NCBI GenBank assembly: GCA_028287605.1 | Contig: JAQBPI010000203.1 | Location: 1-13,463, forward strand | From: Chloroflexota bacterium | GTDB lineage: Bacteria; Chloroflexota; Dormibacteria; Aeolococcales; Aeolococcaceae | DNA: 13,463 nucleotides | Direction of reading: 5' to 3' | In this document: in pieces, positions 1 through 7,553 of the stretch | How the letters are laid out: each line of letters opens with the position of its first letter | Position numbering within the stretch: position 1 is the stretch's first letter | Position numbers and translations under genes: made by a program | Notes under the pieces: generated by a model | What the model saw: the letters and a program-made list of their open reading frames with translations, nothing else | Told to the model about the DNA's origin: nothing | Databases searched by the model: none

Positions 1-2468
1 CGGAAGGCGGGCACGGGGGCGGCGGGGTCGCCGGCCGGCTCACGCTCCTCGGGCGGCCCGGCGGCGGGAAGGGCGCCGAACTGCAGCGGCGTGCGCGGGC
101 TCCCGCCCTCCGTCGCCCACGGCTCGCGGACCCGCGACTTGGCCAGGGCGAAGCGCTCCAGCAGCCCCGCCTGCTCGGCGGCGGGGGCGTCGACGGTGGC
201 GGCGCGCACCGCGTCGACACCGACGCGCTGCAGGTAGTGGTAGGTGCGCTCCAGGTAGCGCGCCTCCTCGCGGTAGTGCTGGACGAAGAGGGCGACGTGG
301 CGCAGCGCCTGCTCTGGAGTCGCAACCGTGGAGAGCAGGTCGCCCTTGCGCACCGACATCCCGGCGGCGCCGCCGACGTAGAGCTCCCAGCCGGTGGCGA
401 TGCCCACCAGCCCGACGTCCTTGACGGTCACCTCGGCACAGTTGCGGGGGCAGCCGGTGACACCGCTCTTCAGCTTGTGCGGGGTGTAGAGGCCCCAGAT
501 CATCCGCTCGAAGGCGATGCCCAGCGCGGTGGAGTCGCCGACCCCGAAGCGGCAGAAGTCGCTGCCGACGCAGGTCTTCACGGTGCGCACCGCCTTGGCG
601 TAGGCGTGGCCGGAGACGATGCCGAGGTCGCGCCAGATGGCGGGGAGGTCCTCCTTGCGCACCCCCAGCAGGTCGAGACGCTGGCCGCCGGTGACCTTGA
701 CCATGGGCACGGCGTAGCGGTCGGCGACGTCGGCGATGCGGCGCAGCTCGGCCGGGGTGGTGATGCCGCCGAACATCCTGGGGACCACCGAGAAGGTGCC
801 GTCGCGCTGGATGTTGGCGTGCACGCGATCGTTGATGAACCGGGCGCTGCGGTCCTCCTCGTAGTCGCCGCACCACCAGGCGTCCAGGTGGTAGGAGAGG
901 GCGATCTTGCACTTGGCGCAGCCGGTGCCGTTCCCGAGGGTCTCGAGCACCGCCTGCACCGAGCGCAGGTTGCGCTCCCAGATCGCGGCGCGCAGCGCGT
1001 GCAGCCCCAGGGGCACGCAGGCGCACACGTCGGGCTCGGCCGCCGACGCCGACGCCTCCACGCCGCAGCCGGTGAGCAGGGCGTCGACGATCGAGCCGCA
1101 GGAGCCGCAGGACCCGGCGGCACGGGTGCACTTCGTCACCTCGCCCCGGGTGGTGCAGGCCCGGTCGCGGATGGCACGGACGATGGTCGCCTTGGTCACA
1201 CCGTTGCAGCCGCAGACCACCGCCTCGTCGGCGAGGCCCGCGGCGACGCTCGTGGGCGGCTCGCCGGTAGGCGCGGCCACCAGCGAGAGCCGGTTGCCGT
1301 TCACCGTGGCGCCTCCGGCGATGACCGCGGTGATCTGCGGGGCGGTGCTGAGGTCGCCGACCAGGATGGCCCCGCGCAGCCGGTCCTCGCGGAGCAGCAC
1401 GCGCTTGTAGACGCCGGCGGCGGTGTCCTCGAGGGTGAGCAGGTCGTCGAGCTCGTCGGCGTCGACCGAGCCGGCGCTGAACACCTCGACGCCGGCGACC
1501 TTCAGGGTGGTGGCGGGGATGCCGCCCTGGAACGCCGCGGTCTCGTCGCCGCGGAGGTGGGCGGCGAGCACCCGGGCCTGGAGGTTGAGGGGCGCGACGA
1601 TGCCGTAGAGCAGGCCGCGGTGCTCGGTGCACTCGCCCACGGCGAACACCCGCGGGTCACTGGTGCGCAGCTGGTCGTCGACGACGATGCCGCGGCCCAC
1701 GCTGAGCCCGGCCTCCCGGGCGAGGGTGGTCGACGGGCGGATGCCACAGGCGACCACCACCATGTCGGCGTCGAGGACCCGGCCGTCGCGCAGCGCGATG
1801 GACTCGACCCGGCCGTTGCCCATGATCGAGGCGGTCTCGGCCGGCATGACCACCCGCATCCCCATCAGCTCGAGCTTGCCGCGGAGCACCCGGGCGCCGA
1901 CGCCGTCGAGCTGGCGCTCCATGAGGCGGTCCATCAGGTGGACGACGGTCACCTCTACTCCGCGCTGGCGGAGCCCGTAGGCGGCCTCGAGGCCGAGCAG
2001 CCCGCCGCCGATGACCACGGCGCCGGTCGACCGCCGGCCGCCGTCGATGATGTCGTCCACGTCGCGCAGGGTGCGGAAGGTGTGGACGCCGCCGCGGTGG
2101 CGGCCGTCGATCGGAGGCATGATCGGGTCGGACCCGGTCGCCAGCACGCAGACGTCGTAGGCGGTCTCGCGGCCGGTGCCATCGCGCACCACCTGCCGCT
2201 CGCGGTCGAGGGCGACGACCTCGCAGCCGGCGTGCAGGGTCACCCCGTGGTCCGTGTACCAGTCCTCGTCGAGCATGGTGAGCGACTCGGGCTCGCACTT
2301 GCCGGCGAGCACGGTGCTCAGCTTGATCCGGTCGTAGGCCGGGTGCGGCTCGGCGCCGAAGACGGTGACCTCGAAGCGCTCCGCGTCCGCGCCGACCAGC
2401 TCCTCCAGGAAGGCGGCGGCGACCATGCCGTTGCCGATGACGACGAGACGGCGCCGAGTTCCGCCCAT
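1..2468 (-). CDS. nirB: Nitrite reductase [NAD(P)H] large subunit NirB, 3' end outside window
   Basis: Cytoplasmic siroheme enzyme that reduces nitrite to ammonium with NAD(P)H, normally working with the small Rieske-like subunit NirD. ATG at 2468 is chosen because AGGAGGT lies 10 nt upstream. The frame stays open to the left edge, so 822 residues are visible and the C-terminus is missing. Order of domains: FAD-binding motif VVIGNGMVAAAF near residue 9; NAD-binding motif VVIGGGLLGLEAA near residue 150; BFD-type [2Fe-2S] domain with C419, C421, C454 and C457; sulfite/nitrite reductase ferredoxin-like half (RFINDRVHANIQRDGTFSVV, about 540-560); and the siroheme-[4Fe-4S] ligands C633-x5-C639 and C673-x3-C677 (TGCPRNC). 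All expected cofactor cysteines are present. Conserved NirB sequence seems to end near W784, and a Pro/Ala/Glu-rich stretch follows. E. coli NirB is about 847 aa. The family call is secure. Whether nirD follows as a separate gene or is fused cannot be seen. Confidence 0.96.
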   Translation of the reverse strand, partial: MGGTRRRLVVIGNGMVAAAFLEELVGADAERFEVTVFGAEPHPAYDRIKLSTVLAGKCEPESLTMLDEDWYTDHGVTLHAGCEVVALDRERQVVRDGTGRETAYDVCVLATGSDPIMPPIDGRHRGGVHTFRTLRDVDDIIDGGRRSTGAVVIGGGLLGLEAAYGLRQRGVEVTVVHLMDRLMERQLDGVGARVLRGKLELMGMRVVMPAETASIMGNGRVESIALRDGRVLDADMVVVACGIRPSTTLAREAGLSVGRGIVVDDQLRTSDPRVFAVGECTEHRGLLYGIVAPLNLQARVLAAHLRGDETAAFQGGIPATTLKVAGVEVFSAGSVDADELDDLLTLEDTAAGVYKRVLLREDRLRGAILVGDLSTAPQITAVIAGGATVNGNRLSLVAAPTGEPPTSVAAGLADEAVVCGCNGVTKATIVRAIRDRACTTRGEVTKCTRAAGSCGSCGSIVDALLTGCGVEASASAAEPDVCACVPLGLHALRAAIWERNLRSVQAVLETLGNGTGCAKCKIALSYHLDAWWCGDYEEDRSARFINDRVHANIQRDGTFSVVPRMFGGITTPAELRRIADVADRYAVPMVKVTGGQRLDLLGVRKEDLPAIWRDLGIVSGHAYAKAVRTVKTCVGSDFCRFGVGDSTALGIAFERMIWGLYTPHKLKSGVTGCPRNCAEVTVKDVGLVGIATGWELYVGGAAGMSVRKGDLLSTVATPEQALRHVALFVQHYREEARYLERTYHYLQRVGVDAVRAATVDAPAAEQAGLLERFALAKSRVREPWATEGGSPRTPLQFGALPAAGPPEEREPAGDPAAPVPAF

Positions 2469-2478
2469 GGTGAGACCC

Positions 2479-2485
2479 ACCTCCT
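2479..2485 (-). promoter_or_regulatory. Strong Shine-Dalgarno of nirB
   Basis: On the minus strand the sequence AGGAGGT stands 10 nt before the ATG at 2468. It is a perfect anti-16S match and fixes the nirB start. Confidence 0.8.
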
Positions 2486-2490
2486 ACTGT

Positions 2491-2544
2491 GTCCGACGCG
2501 TCCACCGTATGCGTGGCGGACGCGGGCGTCACCGGACGTCGGAC
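2491..2544 (-). promoter_or_regulatory. Candidate nirB promoter with nested dyads
   Basis: Reading towards nirB, GTGACG (2532-2527) and TACGGT (2509-2504) are 17 nt apart and could serve as -35 and -10, though each matches the consensus only partly. An outer inverted repeat, GTCCGACG (2491-2498) with CGTCGGAC (2537-2544), encloses the promoter. An inner stem, GCGTCCAC (2497-2504) with GTGG-C-GGACGC (2513-2523, one bulged C), overlaps the spacer and -10. The arrangement suits an operator for a nitrogen or nitrite regulator, but no known consensus is recognised. The remainder of the 2469-2650 gap shows nothing else convincing. Confidence 0.35.
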
Positions 2545-2650
2545 CCACCGCGGATGCCCAGCCCGGGACATCGTCAAGGACGGGCACGACCGCTGGGACG
2601 GGGTGCACGAATGCGACCGGCACGGCCTTGGTGGATCGGCCGCCGGCCGC

Positions 2651-4681
2651 TCAGTCCCCGGACGGCGCCACGGTGTCGAGCAGGAAGGCCTGGACGAAGG
2701 CCTCGTCGCGCCAGCGCTGGTAGCGGCCCGAGGGACCGCCGTGGCCCGCCCCCATCTCCATCTTCAGCAGCAGCCGGCTGTCGTCGGTGCGCAGCGCCCG
2801 CAGCTTGGCGACGAACTTGGCCGGCTCCCAGAAGCCCACCCGGGGGTCGTTGAGCCCGCCGGTCACCAGCATCGCCGGGTAGTCGCGCGCGGTGATGTTG
2901 TCGTAGGGGGAGTAGGAGAGCATGTAGTCGTAGAACTCGTCCTGGTGGGGGTCGCCCCACTCCTCCCACTCGATCACGGTGAGCGGCAGCGACTCGTCGA
3001 GCATGGTGGTGACCACGTCGACGAAGGGCACCTCGGCCACCACCGCCGCGAAGAGGTCGGGACGCATGGTGGCCGCGGCGCCGACGAGCAGGCCGCCGGC
3101 GCTGCCGCCGCGGATCGCCAGCCGCCCGGGCCGGGTGTAGCCCTCCGCCACCAGGTGCTCGGCCGCCGCGCAGAGGTCGGTGAAGGAGTTGCGCTTGTGC
3201 AGCAGCTTGCCGTCCTCGTACCAGCGCCGCCCCATCTCGCCGCCGCCGCGCACGTGGGCGGTGGCGCTGACGAAGCCGCGGTCGAGCAGGCTGATCAGCG
3301 ACGAGGAGAACACCGGGTCGGAGGGGATCTCGTAGGCCCCGTACCCGTAGAGGAGGCAGGGGGCGCTGCCGTCCAGGGCGAGGTCGGCGCGGTGGACGAC
3401 CGAGACGGGGACGCGCACCCCGTCGGAGGCGGTGGCCCAGAGCCGCTCGGTCCGGTAGCGCGCCGGGTCGTGGCCGTGGACGGTCACGCGCTTGCGCAGC
3501 ACCCGCTCGCGGGTGCGCATGTCGTAGTCGTAGGTCGAGCGCGGCGTCACCGGCGAGGAGAACTCGAAGCGCAGCACCGCCGTGTCGTGCTCGGGGTTCT
3601 CGCCGCCCCAGGCGCTGTACACCGGCTCGTCCTGCTCGAGCTCGTGGATCTCGCCGCTGTCGAGGTCCATCACCCGGATACGGCGCAGACCCGAGCTGCG
3701 CTCGAAGACGGCGAGGTGGTGGGCGAAGGCGTCGACGCCGTCGAGCTTGACGTCGTCGCTGCCGCCGATCAGCTCGCGCCAGCCGCCCCGGCCCGGCGAG
3801 GCCACGGACGCCTCCATCAGCCGGAAGTTCTCGGCGCCGTCGTTGGTGACGATGAAGAGGCGGTCTCCGTGGTCGGCGACGAGGTACTCGATGCCCTGGC
3901 GGCGCGGCTCCACCACCCGCAGCTCGCCCTCGGGGTCGGCGGCGTCGAGGAGGTGGACCTCGGTGGTGACCTGGCTGCCCAGGCTCACCACGATGAAGCG
4001 CCCGGTCTTGCTCCGCGCCACCGAGACGAAGAAGCGCTCGTCGGGCTCGGTGAGGACGAGGACGTCCTCCTCGACCGGGGCGCCGAGGCGGTGGCGCCAC
4101 ACCTGGTAGGGGCGCATGGAGCCGTCGGGACGGGTGTAGAAGAGGGTGCGGTTGTCGGACGCGAAGGCGAGCCCGTAGTAGGTGCGCTCGATGACGTCGG
4201 GGAGCTCCCCGCCGGTCTCCAGGTCGCGGACCCGCACGGTGTGGACCTCGCCGCCGTCGTGGTCGACTCCGTAGGCGAGCAGGCGGTGGTCGGGGCTGAG
4301 CGCCATCGACCCCACCGACAGGTAGTCGTGGCCCTCGGCGAGCGCGTTCTCGTCGAGGATCACCTGCTCGGGCGCGCCGTCCGACGCCGCACGGCGGCAG
4401 TGGATCGGGTACTGCTGCCCCGCCACCGTCCGGTGGTAGTAGAGATGGCGGCCCCAGGGCACCGGCGCCGACTGGTCGGTCTCCTCGACCCGGCCCACGA
4501 TCTCCTCGTAGAGCCGGCGCTGCAGCTCCTCGGTGTGGGCCATGGCCGCGCTGGTGTGCGTGTTCTCCGCCTCGAGGTGGGCGATGGTGGCGGGGTCCCT
4601 GCGGTCGCGCAGCCAGTGCCAGTCGTCCACGCGGCCGCGCTCGACCTCGACGGGACGCCGGGGGGCGAGAGGCGCATCCAT
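2651..4681 (-). CDS. ptrB: Oligopeptidase B (protease II), S9A serine peptidase
   Basis: Cytosolic prolyl-oligopeptidase-family enzyme that cuts short peptides after Arg or Lys. At 676 aa it is close to the E. coli enzyme (686 aa). The N-terminal beta-propeller (about 70-400) is followed by the alpha/beta-hydrolase domain. The catalytic triad is visible as Ser527 in GGSAGG, Asp612 in LNDPRV and His647 in GAGHGG, each offset by five from the enterobacterial positions. Glu571 and Glu573 (motif EWEEWG) match the two glutamates that set basic-P1 specificity in Salmonella OpdB (576/578), so trypsin-like specificity is expected. There is no signal peptide. The ATG at 4681 lies 19 bp after the marR stop, so the two genes are very likely co-transcribed. 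The site just before the ATG has no strong Shine-Dalgarno, which suggests translational coupling. Specificity is inferred from residues only. Confidence 0.94.
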   Translation of the reverse strand: MDAPLAPRRPVEVERGRVDDWHWLRDRRDPATIAHLEAENTHTSAAMAHTEELQRRLYEEIVGRVEETDQSAPVPWGRHLYYHRTVAGQQYPIHCRRAASDGAPEQVILDENALAEGHDYLSVGSMALSPDHRLLAYGVDHDGGEVHTVRVRDLETGGELPDVIERTYYGLAFASDNRTLFYTRPDGSMRPYQVWRHRLGAPVEEDVLVLTEPDERFFVSVARSKTGRFIVVSLGSQVTTEVHLLDAADPEGELRVVEPRRQGIEYLVADHGDRLFIVTNDGAENFRLMEASVASPGRGGWRELIGGSDDVKLDGVDAFAHHLAVFERSSGLRRIRVMDLDSGEIHELEQDEPVYSAWGGENPEHDTAVLRFEFSSPVTPRSTYDYDMRTRERVLRKRVTVHGHDPARYRTERLWATASDGVRVPVSVVHRADLALDGSAPCLLYGYGAYEIPSDPVFSSSLISLLDRGFVSATAHVRGGGEMGRRWYEDGKLLHKRNSFTDLCAAAEHLVAEGYTRPGRLAIRGGSAGGLLVGAAATMRPDLFAAVVAEVPFVDVVTTMLDESLPLTVIEWEEWGDPHQDEFYDYMLSYSPYDNITARDYPAMLVTGGLNDPRVGFWEPAKFVAKLRALRTDDSRLLLKMEMGAGHGGPSGRYQRWRDEAFVQAFLLDTVAPSGD

Positions 4682-4700
4682 GAGCCAGCAGTCTGGCAGG

Positions 4701-5210
4701 TCAGGAGGCCGCCGCCTCCTCCGAGGTCAGCGCCGGGTGGACACCGGGGACCAGCTGGCGGGCGAGGGTGAGGCGGCGGAGCATCCCGACCAGCATCTCG
4801 CGCTCCGCGGGCGAGAGGTCAGCGCAGATCGCCCGCTCGTGCTCGACGGCGACCTTGAAGGTGCGCGCGAGCATTCTCCGGCCCTCCGGGGTGAGGTGGA
4901 GGGCGCGGGCGCGGCGGTCGGTGGGGTTGGCCCGGCGCTCGACCAGCCCCCGCCGCTCCAGGGAGTCGACGATCGACACCATCCGGCTCGGGGGGATGCG
5001 CAGCGCCTTGCCCAGCGCCTGCTGCGAGCTGCCCTGCGCCTGGGCGACGTGGCGGAGCACCAGGAACTGGCGCGGCTCCAGGCCGAGCGGGGCGAGGAGG
5101 TCCTTGAACCGGCCGCTGATCACGTAGCCGAGCTGGGAGATGAGGAATCCCACCCCCGCGCCCGGACTCACGCAACCGGGATCGTCGGTGCCGCCTGGCG
5201 CATCCGTCAC
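4701..5210 (-). CDS. MarR-family transcriptional regulator
   Basis: Dimeric winged-helix DNA-binding regulator, 169 aa from the chosen GTG start. The N-terminal dimerisation helix is about residues 20-42. The recognition helix is about 73-86 (PPSRMVSIVDSLERRGLV), and the wing carries the typical D-R-R-x-R motif at 98-102 (TDRRARAL). The C-terminal helices rich in Leu/Arg/Glu complete the fold. The start is uncertain. A TTG at 5279 would add 23 residues but overlaps the divergent gene's leader and lacks a ribosome site. The GTG at 5210 gives a normal MarR length but also has no clear Shine-Dalgarno, and a GTG about 13 codons further in is possible. It is the first gene of a unit with oligopeptidase B and is divergent from an MMPL transporter. 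Family members commonly repress themselves and a neighbouring exporter; the ligand is unknown. Confidence 0.9.
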   Translation of the reverse strand: MTDAPGGTDDPGCVSPGAGVGFLISQLGYVISGRFKDLLAPLGLEPRQFLVLRHVAQAQGSSQQALGKALRIPPSRMVSIVDSLERRGLVERRANPTDRRARALHLTPEGRRMLARTFKVAVEHERAICADLSPAEREMLVGMLRRLTLARQLVPGVHPALTSEEAAAS

Positions 5211-5290
5211 ACGACCGATACTACCAGGGAGGAATCTTTCTGCTATACATCGTTTCAGTATGTAACTATTCGCGAACAAGGAAATGAGAG
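5211..5290. promoter_or_regulatory. AT-rich divergent promoter/operator region (marR-ptrB / MMPL)
   Basis: This short intergenic stretch is strikingly AT-rich against its surroundings. It holds a 19-bp dyad TACAT-N9-ATGTA (5246-5250 and 5260-5264). Looser flanks (CTATACAT versus the reverse of ATGTAACTAT) extend the symmetry imperfectly, and an 8-bp palindrome TTCGCGAA sits at 5269-5276. Size and symmetry suit a MarR-dimer operator. TATACA (5244-5249) and TAACTA (5263-5268) on the plus strand and TATAGC (5246-5241) on the minus strand are possible -10 elements, but none has a good -35, so exact promoters are not assigned. Confidence 0.5.
5278..5282 (+). promoter_or_regulatory. Ribosome binding site supporting the TTG start of the MMPL gene
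   Basis: AAGGA lies 8 nt before the TTG at 5291. The only downstream alternative near the N-terminus, the ATG at 5345, has no comparable site, so this element favours the TTG. Confidence 0.5.
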
Positions 5291-7483
5291 TTGGCAGCGA
5301 AGAACGACCTCCGAGGCAGGCCGGCGGAACCCGCGGCCTCCTTCATGACCAGGCTCGCCGGGTTCGTCCTCCATCACCGCAAGCGGGTGATGGCCGCCTG
5401 GGGCGTGATCTTCATCGCGGGGATGGTCGCCTCCGGCGCGGTGTCGAACCGGCTGAGCTTCGACTTCTCGCTCCCCGGCCAGCCGGGCTACGAGACCGCC
5501 AGGCAGACCATCGCCGCCTTCGGCAACGGTGGAGACCAAGCCCCGGCCATCGAGGTGGTCACCGTCCCCGCGGGTCACACCGTCGCCGGTGACGCCTCGA
5601 GCATCGCCGCCGGCTTCGCCGCGGCTCGCGCGGCGCAGCCCAGGGTGCGCGTGGTCGACCTCGCCTCGACCGGCGACCAGCGCTTCATCACCGCCGACGA
5701 TCGCTCGACCTTCGCCCTGCTCTTCGAGCCCACCGCCACCTCCTTCGCCGGCGACGCCGCGGCCACGGCGATCCAGGCCGCGCTGCGCACCGCGCTCCCC
5801 GGCGACCAGGTGGCGACCACCGGCCTGGAGGCGCTCCAGACCGGCGGCGCCAGCAGCGGGCCGGGGGTGCTCCTCGAGACCCTGGTCGCCGGCGCCGGCG
5901 CGCTGGTGGTCCTCGCCCTGGTCTTCGCCTCCTTCCTCGCCCTGGTGCCGCTGGCCATCGCCGCGGTCTCCATCCTCGCCACCCTGCTGCTCATCCTCGG
6001 CCTCACCACCCTGACCGAGGTGTCCTTCATCGTCCAGTTCCTGGTCTCGCTGGTCGGCCTCGGCGTCGCCATCGACTACTCGCTGCTGCTGGTCACCCGC
6101 TGGCGCGAGGAGCGGGCCAAGGGCGCCGACAACCACACCGCCGTGACCATCGCGGTGGCCACCGCCGGCCGGGCGATCGCGCTCAGCGGGCTCACCGTCG
6201 GCATCGGCCTGATCGCCCTCGTGGTGCTGCCCGTGCCCGGGCTGCGCAGCGTCGGCATCGGCGGGATGCTCATCCCGGTCGTCTCCGTCGCCGTCAGCCT
6301 CACCCTGCTCCCCGCGCTGCTCGGCGGCATCGGCCCCCGGGTCGACTGGCCGCGGGTCCGCAAGGAGGCCCACGCCAGCCGCGCCTGGACCGCCTGGGCC
6401 CGGCTGATCGTCCGCCACCGCTCGATCGCGGCCACCGTGGGCGTGGCCATCCTGGCGGTGCTCATCGTCCCCGTCCTCCACCTCCAGGTCGGCGCCACCA
6501 GCGCCAGCGCCCTCTCCCAGACCGGCCCTCCCCACGCCGCCTACCAGCAGCTGCTCGACGGCGGCGTGCCCGGCGGCGTGCTCACCCCGATCGAGGTGCT
6601 GGTGCACGCCGACCAGGCGTCCGCGACCCTCGACCGGCTCTCCCGGGTGCCCGGCATCGTCACCGCCGACCTCCCCACCGGGTCCTCGCGCAACGGGCTC
6701 GTCGACCTGATCGCCCTGCCCAGGGACGAGACCGTCAACTCCTCGACCCTGGCCGCGGTCACCGCGGTGCGCGACGCCATGGCCTCCCAGCCGGGCGTGG
6801 TCGGGGTCAGCGGCCTCGGCGCCATCGAGCTCGACTACAGCCACGCCGTCTTCGGCAACTTCCCGCTGATGTTCACCCTGGTGGCGCTGGCCACCCTGCT
6901 GCTGCTCACCCGGGCGTTCCGCTCCCTGGTGCTGGCGGTGAAGGCGGTGGCGATGAACCTGCTCTCGCTCGCCGCCACCTTCGGGCTGCTCACCTGGTTC
7001 TGGCAGGACGGCCACGGCTCCAATGCCCTCTTCGGCATCCCCGCCACCGGCGCGATCACCTTCTGGCTGCCGCTGATGGTGTTCGCCTTCCTCTTCGGCC
7101 TCTCCATGGACTACGAGGTCTTCATCCTCGCCCGCGTCCGCGAGGAGTACGACCGCACCGGCTCGACCGACACCGCGGTGATCGAGGGCGTCGGCCGCAC
7201 CGGCCGCCTGGTCACCAGCGCGGCGCTCATCCTCTTCTTCTCCTTCGCCTCGCTCGCCTCGGCGCCGAACACCGACATCAAGGTGCTCGCCACCGGCCTC
7301 GGCGCCGGCATCCTGCTCGACGCCACCGTGGTCCGGGCGCTGCTCGTCCCCGCCCTGATCAGCATGCTCGGCAGCTGGAACTGGTACATCCCCGGCTGGC
7401 TGGCCCGGGTGCTGCGGGTCAGCCCCGACGCCCCCCGCACCCTCCCCGCGCCCGCGGAGAGGGACGCGGAGACCGCCGCCTAG
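5291..7483 (+). CDS. MMPL/RND-superfamily transporter
   Basis: Inner-membrane exporter of the MMPL (actinobacterial RND) type, 730 aa, expected to run on the proton gradient. The protein has two repeats. TM1 is about 33-52, with a large extracytoplasmic loop to about 190 and then a block of TM helices from about 195 to 345. TM7 is about 380-400, with a second loop to about 520 and a final helix block to about 700. The paired functional motifs are present: AIDYSLLLVTRWREE with Asp262, and SMDYEVFILARVREEYD with Asp607. These aspartates sit where MMPL proteins relay protons. The TTG start with AAGGA is preferred; ATG at 5345 (residue 19) would also give a normal MMPL N-terminus. It is divergent from marR, which probably controls it. 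The substrate cannot be read from the sequence; lipids, lipopeptides or drugs are typical for the family. Confidence 0.93.
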   Translation: MAAKNDLRGRPAEPAASFMTRLAGFVLHHRKRVMAAWGVIFIAGMVASGAVSNRLSFDFSLPGQPGYETARQTIAAFGNGGDQAPAIEVVTVPAGHTVAGDASSIAAGFAAARAAQPRVRVVDLASTGDQRFITADDRSTFALLFEPTATSFAGDAAATAIQAALRTALPGDQVATTGLEALQTGGASSGPGVLLETLVAGAGALVVLALVFASFLALVPLAIAAVSILATLLLILGLTTLTEVSFIVQFLVSLVGLGVAIDYSLLLVTRWREERAKGADNHTAVTIAVATAGRAIALSGLTVGIGLIALVVLPVPGLRSVGIGGMLIPVVSVAVSLTLLPALLGGIGPRVDWPRVRKEAHASRAWTAWARLIVRHRSIAATVGVAILAVLIVPVLHLQVGATSASALSQTGPPHAAYQQLLDGGVPGGVLTPIEVLVHADQASATLDRLSRVPGIVTADLPTGSSRNGLVDLIALPRDETVNSSTLAAVTAVRDAMASQPGVVGVSGLGAIELDYSHAVFGNFPLMFTLVALATLLLLTRAFRSLVLAVKAVAMNLLSLAATFGLLTWFWQDGHGSNALFGIPATGAITFWLPLMVFAFLFGLSMDYEVFILARVREEYDRTGSTDTAVIEGVGRTGRLVTSAALILFFSFASLASAPNTDIKVLATGLGAGILLDATVVRALLVPALISMLGSWNWYIPGWLARVLRVSPDAPRTLPAPAERDAETAA

Positions 7484-7502
7484 AACTCTGACCTGGTCCC
7501 GG

Positions 7503-7537
7503 ACAGCCCCGTCCCCGCTCGCCGGGGGCGGGGCTGT
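7503..7537 (+). terminator. Terminator-like hairpin after the MMPL gene
   Basis: A 14-bp stem (7503-7516 with 7524-7537) contains a single G-U wobble and closes a 7-nt loop. It begins 19 nt after the MMPL stop. No U-tract follows, as is common in very GC-rich genomes. It ends only 16 nt before the ligase ATG, so it could also affect ligase translation if read-through occurs. Confidence 0.65.
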
Positions 7538-7553
7538 TGGCATCATGGCGGGG

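Noticed and set aside
237..2723. Long plus-strand open frame opposite nirB
   Set aside because: It mirrors nirB codons; the product is repetitive Ala/Gly/Val/Asp/His sequence of no family, and the minus strand encodes all NirB motifs.
2489..4771. Long plus-strand open frame opposite oligopeptidase B
   Set aside because: Antisense shadow from high GC content; the minus-strand frame has the complete catalytic triad.
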